Assembly: GCA_035558955.1 (NCBI GenBank)
Contig: DATMBX010000105.1
Location: 1-5,440, forward strand
Length of the DNA: 5,440 nt
Source: DASVDE01 sp035558955
GTDB taxonomy: Bacteria; Actinomycetota; Thermoleophilia; Solirubrobacterales; 70-9
Direction: 5' to 3'
The position numbers and the translations under genes are program-made. The notes under the pieces are model-generated. The model ran no database searches. It worked only from the letters and a program-made list of their open reading frames with translations, and had not been told where the DNA came from. Shown here piece by piece: positions 1 through 5,296 of the stretch. The stretch's first letter is position 1. Every line of letters begins with the position of its first letter.

Positions 1-755
1 GCGAGCATCTTGTCGATCCTTGCGGAAGCTAAGCCGCGGACTACGACCGTGTCCAGCGCTTCGTAGGCGCTGAGTTGGGACTGGGTCTCGGTGGCATCCG
101 GGGCGGCTACGCCCACTGTGCCTTCTGGTTCGCCCAGGCGGGCGAAGTGGTTTCGGTAGCCGTCGTGTAGGTCTCGGTAGAAGGACTCTTCCTTGGCGAG
201 GCGGTCTGCCGCGTCGGGGCCTATGGCGGTGCGGACGTAGCCGAAGATCGGGGGTGTTTTGCGGTTCGCTTCCTGGGCGCCCGCTTCGACCTGCTTGCGT
301 GCGCCGGCGGCGAACTCTGGGGTCATCCAGTTGAAGAAGGCGCCGTCGTATTCGGCGCCGGCCAGGGCGCACATCTTTGGGCCCATCGCGGCGAGGACGA
401 GGCGGATGCCGGGGAGCTTTTCGCGCAGCTCGGGGAGGGACTTGCGCATTTGGGTCAGCGGTTTCTCCGAGAAGCCGGCGCCCACCCCGAGCCAGAGCTT
501 TGCCGGGTCCAGCCCCAGTCGCTCGACATCCGTGGCGATCGCCTCCGGCGGGGTGCGGTCGAGGGCGATCACGGCGACGCCGAGGTCGATGCCCGGCGCC
601 GCGGCGGCGAACTCGGCCAGCGTCTCCAACCCTCTGGCCCCGGGATGGTCGTTGGACCACATCGAGGCGTAGCCCAGCTCCGCGCAGCGCGCGGCGAGCG
701 GCCGCGCCACCTCCGGGTCCAGCCCGGCGGCTACTCCGAATCCCCGGTTACTCAC
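1..755 (-). CDS. Luciferase-like (LLM class) flavin/F420-dependent oxidoreductase, 3' end cut by window edge
   Basis: Reading the minus strand from GTG 755-753 gives 251 codons without a stop before the window ends, so the C-terminus is missing; family members are usually about 280-340 residues. The start VSNRGFGVAAGLDPE fits the first beta-strand of the family's TIM barrel. Other family-like stretches are AELGYASMWSNDHPG (residues 25-39), LWLGVGAGFSEKPL (87-100), LAAMGPKMCALAG (121-133) and GAFFNWMTPEFAAG (138-151), the last two matching the usual 'GP-M--LAG--ADG---NW-TPE' pattern. Such enzymes are cytosolic and use reduced FMN or F420; the substrate cannot be told from sequence, and the F420 assignment is inference. 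The GTG overlaps the upstream methyltransferase stop by 8 nt and no good Shine-Dalgarno is visible, so translational coupling is likely. The distal codons look less GC-rich at third positions than the proximal ones. Confidence 0.85.
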   Translation of the reverse strand, partial: MSNRGFGVAAGLDPEVARPLAARCAELGYASMWSNDHPGARGLETLAEFAAAAPGIDLGVAVIALDRTPPEAIATDVERLGLDPAKLWLGVGAGFSEKPLTQMRKSLPELREKLPGIRLVLAAMGPKMCALAGAEYDGAFFNWMTPEFAAGARKQVEAGAQEANRKTPPIFGYVRTAIGPDAADRLAKEESFYRDLHDGYRNHFARLGEPEGTVGVAAPDATETQSQLSAYEALDTVVVRGLASARIDKML

Positions 756-2094
756 GATCGAACAGCGCCACACACTCGATGTGCGGGGTCTGGGGGAACA
801 TGTCGACCGGCTTCACGCGGCGCAGCGTATAGCCCGCTTCGGTGAGCTGGGCGGCGTTCGGCGCCAGCGTCGTCGGGTTGCAGGAGACGTAGACGATGCG
901 CGGCGCCTCGCACTCGATCACTCGCCGCACGATCTTCTGCGAGAGGCCCGCGCGGGGCGGGTCGATGACGACGACGTCGGGCTTGCCCGCTTGCTCGATC
1001 AGCGGTCGAACGCCGGTGCGCGCGTTGCCGGCGACGAAGCGAGCGTTGGCGATTCCGTTGGCCTCGGCGTTGCGCTCCGCGTCGGCGATCGCCTCGGGAA
1101 CGATCTCCAGCCCCCAGACTTCTCCGGCGCGCCCGGCCATCGTCAGCCCGATCGTGCCGATCCCGCAGTAGAGGTCGAAGACGCGCTCGCTGCCGCTCAA
1201 CCCGGCGTACTGCGCGGCGACGGCGTAGAGCCGTTCCGCCATCTCCGTATTGGTCTGGAAGAAAGCCCCGTGGGACATCTCCAGCTTCAACCCGCACACC
1301 TCCTCGCGCAGCCGCTCCTCACCGAGGACGCCGGTTGGCCCGTCGGTTCCGCCGGACGCTCCTTCGATCACCGTGTGGAGGTCGACCGGGGGTTTTGGGA
1401 AGCGGGCCGCGGAGGTGACGAGGCGTGTCTGTACCTGCCCGGTTCGCCGCCCCTCCCGCACCACCAGGTTGCGCAGAGCTCCTTCGTGGCTGCGGCCGTC
1501 GTAGGTGGAGACGGCCTCCAGCCGCGCCCACTCGCGCACCTTGTTGCGGGCGGCGTTGCCGGCCTCGGACGCCAGCAGGCAGTCCTCGACATCGACGATC
1601 AGGTCCCAGCGCCCGCGCGCGTGGAAGCCGAGGATCGGTTCGCCTTCGGCATCCTCGCCGAAGGAGTACTCGAGCTTGTTGCGGTAGCGCCACTGCTCCG
1701 TCGCCGGCTCGATCGGCTCCAGCTCGAAGCGGTCCAGCCCGCCGATCCGCCGCAGCGCCTCGCCGACCTGCTCCTGCTTGTGGGAGAGCTGGCGCTCGTA
1801 CGGCAATCCTTGCCACGGCGCCCCCGGGCAGGGCTCGCCGCCGTGCGCGCAACGGTCGGCGACGCGCTCGGCCCCGGGGCGCAGCAACTCGACCGTGCGC
1901 GCCTCGGCGAAGCGCCGCTTCGCTTTCGTCACCTCGGCCCGCACCCGGTCCCCCGGCAGCGCCCCGGCGACGAAGACGACCATGCCGTCCGCCCGCGCCA
2001 CTCCCCGCCCACCGAAGGCGAGCGAGTCGATCTCGACTTCGAGCTGCTCGCCGCGGTGCCGCTTGCCGGCCGGCTTCGCCTCGGCCTGCGTCAC
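748..2094 (-). CDS. 23S rRNA / tRNA (uracil-5-)-methyltransferase, RlmD/RumA/TrmA family, with one Fe-S cysteine absent
   Basis: This 448-residue protein is a SAM-dependent RNA m5U methyltransferase. An N-terminal TRAM RNA-binding domain spans about residues 15-70 (EIDSLAFGGRGVAR). The Rossmann methyltransferase part has SAM motif VFDLYCGIGTIGLTMA (305-320), VVVIDPPRAGL (374-384), the nucleophile motif VSCNPTTL with Cys405, and general base Glu440 in TPHIE. The 35-residue Cys-to-Glu spacing equals that of E. coli RumA (C389/E424). Of the four RumA cluster ligands, Cys82, Cys89 and Cys172 are present, but the third is Ala92 (C-x6-C-x2-A). Whether it acts on 23S rRNA (RlmD/RlmC type) or tRNA U54 (TrmA type) cannot be decided, so no symbol is given. 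The start is GTG 2094-2092, overlapping the preceding gene's TGA as GTGA. The next gene starts inside its last codons, so it sits mid-operon. Confidence 0.93.
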   Translation of the reverse strand: MTQAEAKPAGKRHRGEQLEVEIDSLAFGGRGVARADGMVVFVAGALPGDRVRAEVTKAKRRFAEARTVELLRPGAERVADRCAHGGEPCPGAPWQGLPYERQLSHKQEQVGEALRRIGGLDRFELEPIEPATEQWRYRNKLEYSFGEDAEGEPILGFHARGRWDLIVDVEDCLLASEAGNAARNKVREWARLEAVSTYDGRSHEGALRNLVVREGRRTGQVQTRLVTSAARFPKPPVDLHTVIEGASGGTDGPTGVLGEERLREEVCGLKLEMSHGAFFQTNTEMAERLYAVAAQYAGLSGSERVFDLYCGIGTIGLTMAGRAGEVWGLEIVPEAIADAERNAEANGIANARFVAGNARTGVRPLIEQAGKPDVVVIDPPRAGLSQKIVRRVIECEAPRIVYVSCNPTTLAPNAAQLTEAGYTLRRVKPVDMFPQTPHIECVALFDRE

Positions 2095-2516
2095 CCCAGC
2101 TTCTGGCGGGCGCGGCGAGCAGCCTGAGTGGCCTGTCTGCGCACCGGTTTGGCCTGCCGCTGGACTTCTCTGCGGGCCTGTTTGATCAATCGCTCCAGCT
2201 CCTTCAGCAGCGAGTCGGTCTGGCGACGGCCGCGGTTGACGAGGTCGGCGGCCATCTTCTCCGCGTCCCCACGGGTCATCCGGCCGCGTTTGACGGCGTC
2301 GTCGATGACCTCGTGGAGCCGGTCGCGACTGAGGGTGACGCTGCGCTCGAGGCTCTCGCGGAACTGTTCGATGCTCTTGTCGAGACCGCCTGTGTTGCTG
2401 GAGCGCTTCGAGGCGGGTCTACGGGCTTTCGCTTTTTTCGCCGTGGGTCTGCGCCCCGCTCTTTTTGCTCTTGCTCTGGTCGAAGCTTTTCTTTTGGTGG
2501 CTCTTCTGGCGGCCAT
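2091..2516 (-). CDS. Small basic phasin-like protein with histone H1-like tail
   Basis: This 141-residue protein is not tied to a named gene. Residues 1-38 are almost all Lys, Arg, Ala, Pro, Ser and Thr (AAKK/ARR-type repeats), resembling histone H1-like tails of bacterial nucleoid proteins. Residues 46-115 form a predicted amphipathic helical region with DDAVKRGRMTRGDAEKMAAD (72-91), then VNRGRRQTDSLLKELERLIK. This 'G-x-x-T-x-x-D-A-E-x-hh' helix-turn-helix-like pattern recalls phasin/PHA granule-associated proteins (PhaF/PhaI type, which also carry basic DNA-binding tails). Residues 116-140 are again Arg/Gln-rich and probably coiled coil. Likely roles are DNA or RNA binding, or linking a granule to the nucleoid; all are inference. 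The start ATG 2516-2514 is supported by a strong AGGAGG seven bases upstream. The stop overlaps the GTG of the methyltransferase gene, so the two are coupled. It has no signal peptide. Confidence 0.75.
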   Translation of the reverse strand: MAARRATKRKASTRARAKRAGRRPTAKKAKARRPASKRSSNTGGLDKSIEQFRESLERSVTLSRDRLHEVIDDAVKRGRMTRGDAEKMAADLVNRGRRQTDSLLKELERLIKQARREVQRQAKPVRRQATQAARRARQKLG

Positions 2517-2523
2517 GTCGTTG

Positions 2524-2529
2524 CCTCCT
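2524..2529 (-). promoter_or_regulatory. Strong Shine-Dalgarno (AGGAGG) for the phasin-like gene
   Basis: Reading the minus strand, a perfect AGGAGG lies 7 nt before ATG 2516-2514. It is the clearest ribosome binding site in the window and fixes the start of the basic protein. The other minus-strand genes rely on overlaps or have weak sites, so this gene is probably the best translated of its cluster. Confidence 0.85.
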
Positions 2530-2556
2530 GGAGTGGGTACAGGGTGTGGAGTGGGT
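2530..2556. repeat. Pair of 9-bp direct repeats upstream of the phasin-like gene
   Basis: On the plus strand GGAGTGGGT occurs at 2530-2538 and again at 2548-2556, 18 bp start to start (about two helical turns). Both lie in the 48-nt gap between the EEP hydrolase stop and the Shine-Dalgarno of the basic protein gene. They could be a regulator site or chance in a G-rich gap; I see no convincing promoter hexamers here. Confidence 0.35.
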
Positions 2557-2564
2557 TGACTATC

Positions 2565-3434
2565 TCATCCCCGCATCGGCGGGGTCGCGAACATCGCCTC
2601 GACGGGCGCATGATCGGAGAGGCGAAGGGCGAGTCCTTCCTCGGCGACTTCGCGCTTCTCGGGTGGCCACTGCGCTGGAGCCTCGACGACTTTCAATCCG
2701 CGCGCGAGCAGGTGGTCGATAGCTCGCGGCGCGGTCACCGGCGTGTCAAAGTCGAAGCGGTCGCGCAGTTCGGCGAAAAGTGCAGTGTCCTCCGCGGGAC
2801 GAAGGTTGAGATCGCCGCCGAACAGCAGCGGCGCTTCGCCGGCCCAGGCGGAAGCGGTCCGCGCGGCGAGCAGCACGTCTTCGGCGGCCAGTTCGGGATG
2901 GTCGTTGGTCGCATGCAGGTTGGCGACGCAAATACCGGATGCCGTCCGGGTAAACGCCATAGCCCGCCGCTCGGGCCTGCCGGTGTGGATCGCCAGCTCC
3001 CGCCGCTCCACAATCCCCCCTAAACCTCCGTTCCGCTGCGACTTATCCCTGTCTGACAGGGATAAGTCGCAGCGGAACAAGGTCAGGTTGGAGCCGCCTT
3101 CGCCGGAGGCGATCAGGTCGGGGTTGAGACGGGCGGCAGCGTTGCGCAGACGGCCGAAGGAATTGCGGGAGGTGAGCGCCCGGTGCGCCTCGGCGCCGCA
3201 GGCTCTCGCGAGTGGCTCGGCGAAGCGCGGCGGGCATTCCTGCAGCAGGGCGACGTCCCACTCGGCGCCGGACAGCATCGTGGCGAACTCGTCCAGCAGG
3301 TCGCGGTTGACCTGGACGTGCGTCTCGTTTCGCTCCGTCGTCCGCAGTAGCCGCGAGCGCCATGTGAAGAGGCTCGGGTCGGGCGGGAAATCGCGCCCAT
3401 GAAAGAGATTCCAGGCGACGGCGGTGAATTCCAC
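2565..3434 (-). CDS. Endonuclease/exonuclease/phosphatase (EEP, DNase I-like) family protein carrying an in-frame palindromic insert
   Basis: This 289-residue protein belongs to the Mg2+-dependent phosphoesterase superfamily of DNase I, ExoIII and sphingomyelinases. Its motifs appear in order: VAWNLFHGRD (7-15, Asn9), VALLQEC (61-67, metal ligand Glu66), ICVANLHATND (168-178, His174), LLFGGDLNLRP (203-213, Asp208 and Asn210), AIDHLLARG (238-246) and the C-terminal RLSDHAPVEA (271-280, Asp274/His275). All expected catalytic residues are present and there is no signal peptide. The substrate (nucleic acid, phosphoinositide or lipid) cannot be told. Residues 120-135 (FRCDLSLSDRDKSQRN) come from the perfect 49-nt palindrome and sit between SNLTL and GGIVERREL, which look like neighbouring strands of the fold, so they probably form an added surface loop. 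The start is GTG 3434-3432 (VEFTAVAWN); no clear Shine-Dalgarno precedes it, so the start is only moderately sure. The gene is divergent from argF. Confidence 0.87.
   Translation of the reverse strand: MEFTAVAWNLFHGRDFPPDPSLFTWRSRLLRTTERNETHVQVNRDLLDEFATMLSGAEWDVALLQECPPRFAEPLARACGAEAHRALTSRNSFGRLRNAAARLNPDLIASGEGGSNLTLFRCDLSLSDRDKSQRNGGLGGIVERRELAIHTGRPERRAMAFTRTASGICVANLHATNDHPELAAEDVLLAARTASAWAGEAPLLFGGDLNLRPAEDTALFAELRDRFDFDTPVTAPRAIDHLLARGLKVVEAPAQWPPEKREVAEEGLALRLSDHAPVEAMFATPPMRG
3030..3078. repeat. Perfect 49-nt palindrome (24-bp arms, single-T centre) inside the EEP gene
   Basis: Position i pairs with position 6108-i for every i from 3030 to 3053; the centre is T3054. The left arm begins GTTCCGCTGCGACTTATC and the right arm is its exact complement, ending at C3078. 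Pairing breaks immediately outside (C3029 against A3079), although a few bulged pairs could extend it. In the host frame (minus strand) it is open and encodes FRCDLSLSDRDKSQRN; the corresponding plus-strand frame encodes the same 16 residues. Of the three frames on each strand, one more is open and one has a stop. It has no U-tract, so it is not a typical terminator. It is most likely a REP/MITE-like palindromic element inserted in frame, but only one copy is in this window. Confidence 0.9.
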
Positions 3435-3516
3435 CCACTTAGTATCAACCCCGTGAGCGCGAGCGAAGGAACGTCCATATCTGATTCATCGTGACTGAGC
3501 GAGGCGCGAACTTCTG
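3435..3516. promoter_or_regulatory. Divergent promoter region between the EEP gene and argF
   Basis: These 82 nt separate two start codons facing apart, so promoters for both clusters should lie here or just inside the genes. On the minus strand GATACT ends 6 nt before the GTG of the EEP gene, which could be a -10 for a leaderless transcript; no good -35 is seen. On the plus strand the AT-richest part is CATATCTGATTCAT (3476-3489), a possible -10 zone for argF. A modest GAGG at 3501-3504 is 12 nt from the argF ATG, a long spacing. The element assignments are weak; the region assignment rests on gene orientation. Confidence 0.45.
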
Positions 3517-4404
3517 ATGGCGACGAGTCATTTCCTCACAGGCGAAGAGTTGGGCGCGTTCGAGCTGGGTCGGCTGCTCGACCGGGCGCTCGAGCTGAAA
3601 GCGAGACGGCGAGACGGCGTCGGCGCCGACGCTCTGGCCGGCCGCAGCATCGCTCTCGTCTTCGAGAAGCCCTCGACCCGGACGCGGATCTCCTTCGAGG
3701 TCGGCGTCGCCGAGCTGGGGGGGACGCCGGTCGTCCTGCGCGGCGACGAACTGCAGATCAGCCGCGGCGAGTCGGTGGGAGATACGGCACAGGTGCTGTC
3801 GCGCTACGTCGACGCGATCGTGATCCGCTCCGGCTCCCACGACGCGGTCGCCGAACTGGCCGCCGCCTCCGATGTGCCGGTTGTCAACGGCCTCACTCCG
3901 CTGCACCACCCCTGTCAGGCGCTCGCCGACCTGCTCACCCTGCGCGAGCGCTTCGGCGACCTCCAGGGCCTGCGGCTCGCCTACGTAGGCGACGGCAACA
4001 ACGTCGCCCGTTCGTTGGCAATCGCCGGGGAGCTGGCCGGGATGGAGGTAGTGGTCGCCGCTCCCTCCGGCTACCAACTCGAGGAGGGTCACGGAGCACA
4101 GCTCACCGACGACCCCCGCGCCGCCGCCTCCGGCGCCGACGCGATCTACACCGACGTCTGGGTCAGCATGGGCGACGAGGCCGAAGCCGACCGCCGTCGC
4201 GCTGACCTCGCCCCCTTCCGCGTCGATGCCGACCTCCTGTCGGTCGCAAAAGACGAGGCGGTCGTCCTCCACTGCCTCCCCGCTCACCCCGGTGAAGAGA
4301 TAACCGCCGAGGTCCTATACGGCGACCGCTCGGCCGTCTGGGACCAGGCGGAAAACCGCCTCCACGCCCAAAAGGCGTTGTTGGAGACGCTTCTGAACGA
4401 CTGA
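3517..4404 (+). CDS. argF: Ornithine carbamoyltransferase
   Basis: This cytosolic enzyme joins carbamoyl phosphate and L-ornithine to make citrulline in arginine biosynthesis. The 295-residue product has the complete signature set: FEKPSTRTRISFE (49-61, carbamoyl-phosphate loop S-T-R-T-R), HPCQALADLLTL (131-142), the domain hinge/second-domain strand LAYVGDGNNVARS (154-166), the ornithine-side SMG loop DVWVSMGDE (213-221) and HCLPAHPGEEI (252-262). SMG and HCLP distinguish it from aspartate carbamoyltransferase. It is slightly shorter than the usual 300-330 residues but complete at both ends (MATSHFLTGEEL matches the family N-terminus). Pro258 stands where many homologues have Arg in HCLPAHRG. 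An anabolic role (argF) rather than catabolic (arcB) is inferred from the absence of arginine deiminase-pathway neighbours. No other arg gene is in view. The tRNA-Glu gene follows after 31 nt. Confidence 0.96.
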   Translation: MATSHFLTGEELGAFELGRLLDRALELKARRRDGVGADALAGRSIALVFEKPSTRTRISFEVGVAELGGTPVVLRGDELQISRGESVGDTAQVLSRYVDAIVIRSGSHDAVAELAAASDVPVVNGLTPLHHPCQALADLLTLRERFGDLQGLRLAYVGDGNNVARSLAIAGELAGMEVVVAAPSGYQLEEGHGAQLTDDPRAAASGADAIYTDVWVSMGDEAEADRRRADLAPFRVDADLLSVAKDEAVVLHCLPAHPGEEITAEVLYGDRSAVWDQAENRLHAQKALLETLLND

Positions 4405-4406
4405 TC

Positions 4407-4427
4407 GTCCCGCGCCTGGGACAATTT
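4407..4427 (+). terminator. Weak hairpin after argF, possible terminator
   Basis: GTCCC (4407-4411) and GGGAC (4418-4422) can form a 5-bp stem with a 6-nt loop, followed by AATTT. It starts 3 nt after the argF stop. The stem is short and the T-run poor, so termination is doubtful. The same stretch (GACAAT, 4420-4425, about 11 nt before the tRNA) could instead be a -10 for the tRNA gene. Confidence 0.25.
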
Positions 4428-4435
4428 CGCTCCGC

Positions 4436-4507
4436 GGCCCCGTGGTGTAACGGTTAGCACGTCAGGTTTTCAACCTGGTAGCCCGGGTTCGACTCCCGGC
4501 GGGGCTA
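4436..4507 (+). tRNA. tRNA-Glu, anticodon TTC
   Basis: A full cloverleaf of 72 nt can be folded by eye. The acceptor arm is GGCCCCG (4436-4442) with CGGGGCT (4500-4506), with G-T at the first pair, and A4507 is the discriminator. The D arm is GTGT...GCAC around AACGGTTA. The anticodon arm is TCAGG/CCTGG with loop TTTTCAA, giving anticodon TTC (reads GAA/GAG, glutamate). The T arm is CCGGG/CCCGG with loop TTCGACT. The 3' CCA is not encoded (CTT follows), so it must be added by CCA nucleotidyltransferase after 3' processing. The gene sits 31 nt after argF and only 3 nt before the lgt start codon, so it may be part of a longer transcript. Confidence 0.97.
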
Positions 4508-4510
4508 CTT

Positions 4511-5296
4511 ATGTATCCCGAAATCGATATCGGCCCGATCGAACTTCAGACCTTCGGGCTGATGTTCGCCCTCGCCTTTCTCGCCGCCGGCTGGCTGATC
4601 GCCATGCGGCTGCGGGAGATCGGCAAGCCGGTCGATTGGGCCTATGAGATGGGGTTCGCGGCGCTGCTCGGGGGCATCGTCGGGTCGCGCCTCTATTTCA
4701 TCGTTCAGAACTGGGACAGCGTCAGCGACGATCTGCTCGGCAACCTTTTCTCCGGGGCGGGATTGGTCTGGTACGGCGGCTTGATCGGCGGCACCCTGGC
4801 CGTGTTCGCCTGGGCCTGGTACCGGAACTTCCTCCGCCTCGCCCTGCTCGACCTCGCCGCTCCCGCCCTTGCGCTGGGCTACGCGGTGGGACGCGTCGGC
4901 TGTCAGCTCTCCGGCGACGGCGATTACGGCAAGGCCTGGGACGGGCCTTGGGCGATGGCCTACCCGGACGGGACCGTTCCCACCACGGAGGAGGTTCATC
5001 CGACGCCGGTCTACGAGGCTCTGACGATGGGCCTGGTCGCCCTCGTCCTCTGGCGCCTGCGCGACCGGGTCCGCGCCGGCGTCCTCTTCGCTCTCTACCT
5101 GCTCCTCGCCGGAGCCGAGCGCTTCTTCGTCGAGTTCCTCCGTCGCAACGATGCGGTGGGCCTCGGGTTGACCACGCCGCAGTTCGAGAGCCTCGCGATG
5201 ATGGCCGCCGGCGCGGTTTGGCTCTACGCGGTGAGGCGCCGGCACGGTACCCTCAGCGGTCGCGCGTTCCAACCGACGGAAGCGAGTTCGGCGTAG
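4511..5296 (+). CDS. lgt: Prolipoprotein diacylglyceryl transferase
   Basis: This inner-membrane enzyme moves a diacylglyceryl group from phosphatidylglycerol to the lipobox cysteine of prolipoproteins, the first step of lipoprotein maturation. The 261-residue product has about seven hydrophobic segments (near 15-33, 47-66, 85-103, 112-126, 169-183, 190-200 and 224-241). Family motifs are ELQTFGLMFALAF (11-23), GSRLYFIV (58-65), SGAGLVWYGGLIGG (81-94), the Lgt signature GRVGCQLSGDGDYG (127-140), HPTPVYE (163-169) and AERFFVEFLRRND (202-214). The signature is the 'GR-GC---GDGDYG' variant rather than the E. coli form GRLGNFINGE. The N-terminus MYPEIDIGPI is typical, and starting at the next Met (residue 18) would break the first membrane helix, so ATG 4511 is well supported even though it lies only 3 nt after the tRNA. 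The stop TAG overlaps the prmC GTG by 1 nt. Confidence 0.96.
   Translation: MYPEIDIGPIELQTFGLMFALAFLAAGWLIAMRLREIGKPVDWAYEMGFAALLGGIVGSRLYFIVQNWDSVSDDLLGNLFSGAGLVWYGGLIGGTLAVFAWAWYRNFLRLALLDLAAPALALGYAVGRVGCQLSGDGDYGKAWDGPWAMAYPDGTVPTTEEVHPTPVYEALTMGLVALVLWRLRDRVRAGVLFALYLLLAGAERFFVEFLRRNDAVGLGLTTPQFESLAMMAAGAVWLYAVRRRHGTLSGRAFQPTEASSA

Noticed and set aside
781..2127. Long plus-strand open frame (448 codons) opposite the methyltransferase gene
   Set aside because: It is antisense to a gene with clear motifs, is a composition-driven shadow of high-GC codons, and has no recognisable domain.
1425..3023. 532-codon plus-strand open frame spanning several minus-strand genes
   Set aside because: It is Arg/Pro/Ala-rich low-complexity translation, crosses three real genes and their junctions, and shows no family motif.
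3030..3078. Palindrome as a rho-independent terminator
   Set aside because: It lies inside an intact reading frame, and neither strand has a T-run after the stem.
2743..3402. Plus-strand open frame that also contains FRCDLSLSDRDKSQRN
   Set aside because: It is opposite the EEP gene, which has all catalytic motifs. The shared peptide is explained by the palindrome and does not indicate a second gene.
3476..3500. ATTCA-type half-site before argF as an arginine repressor (ARG box) operator
   Set aside because: Only one half-site resembles the consensus and the partner half is not convincing.
3590..3625. Short GAGACGGC tandem repeat near the start of argF
   Set aside because: There are only two copies, within normal Arg/Asp codons of a conserved gene, which GC-rich codon use explains.
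3445..4287. Minus-strand open frame (280 codons) opposite argF
   Set aside because: It is an antisense shadow; argF has full signature motifs on the plus strand.
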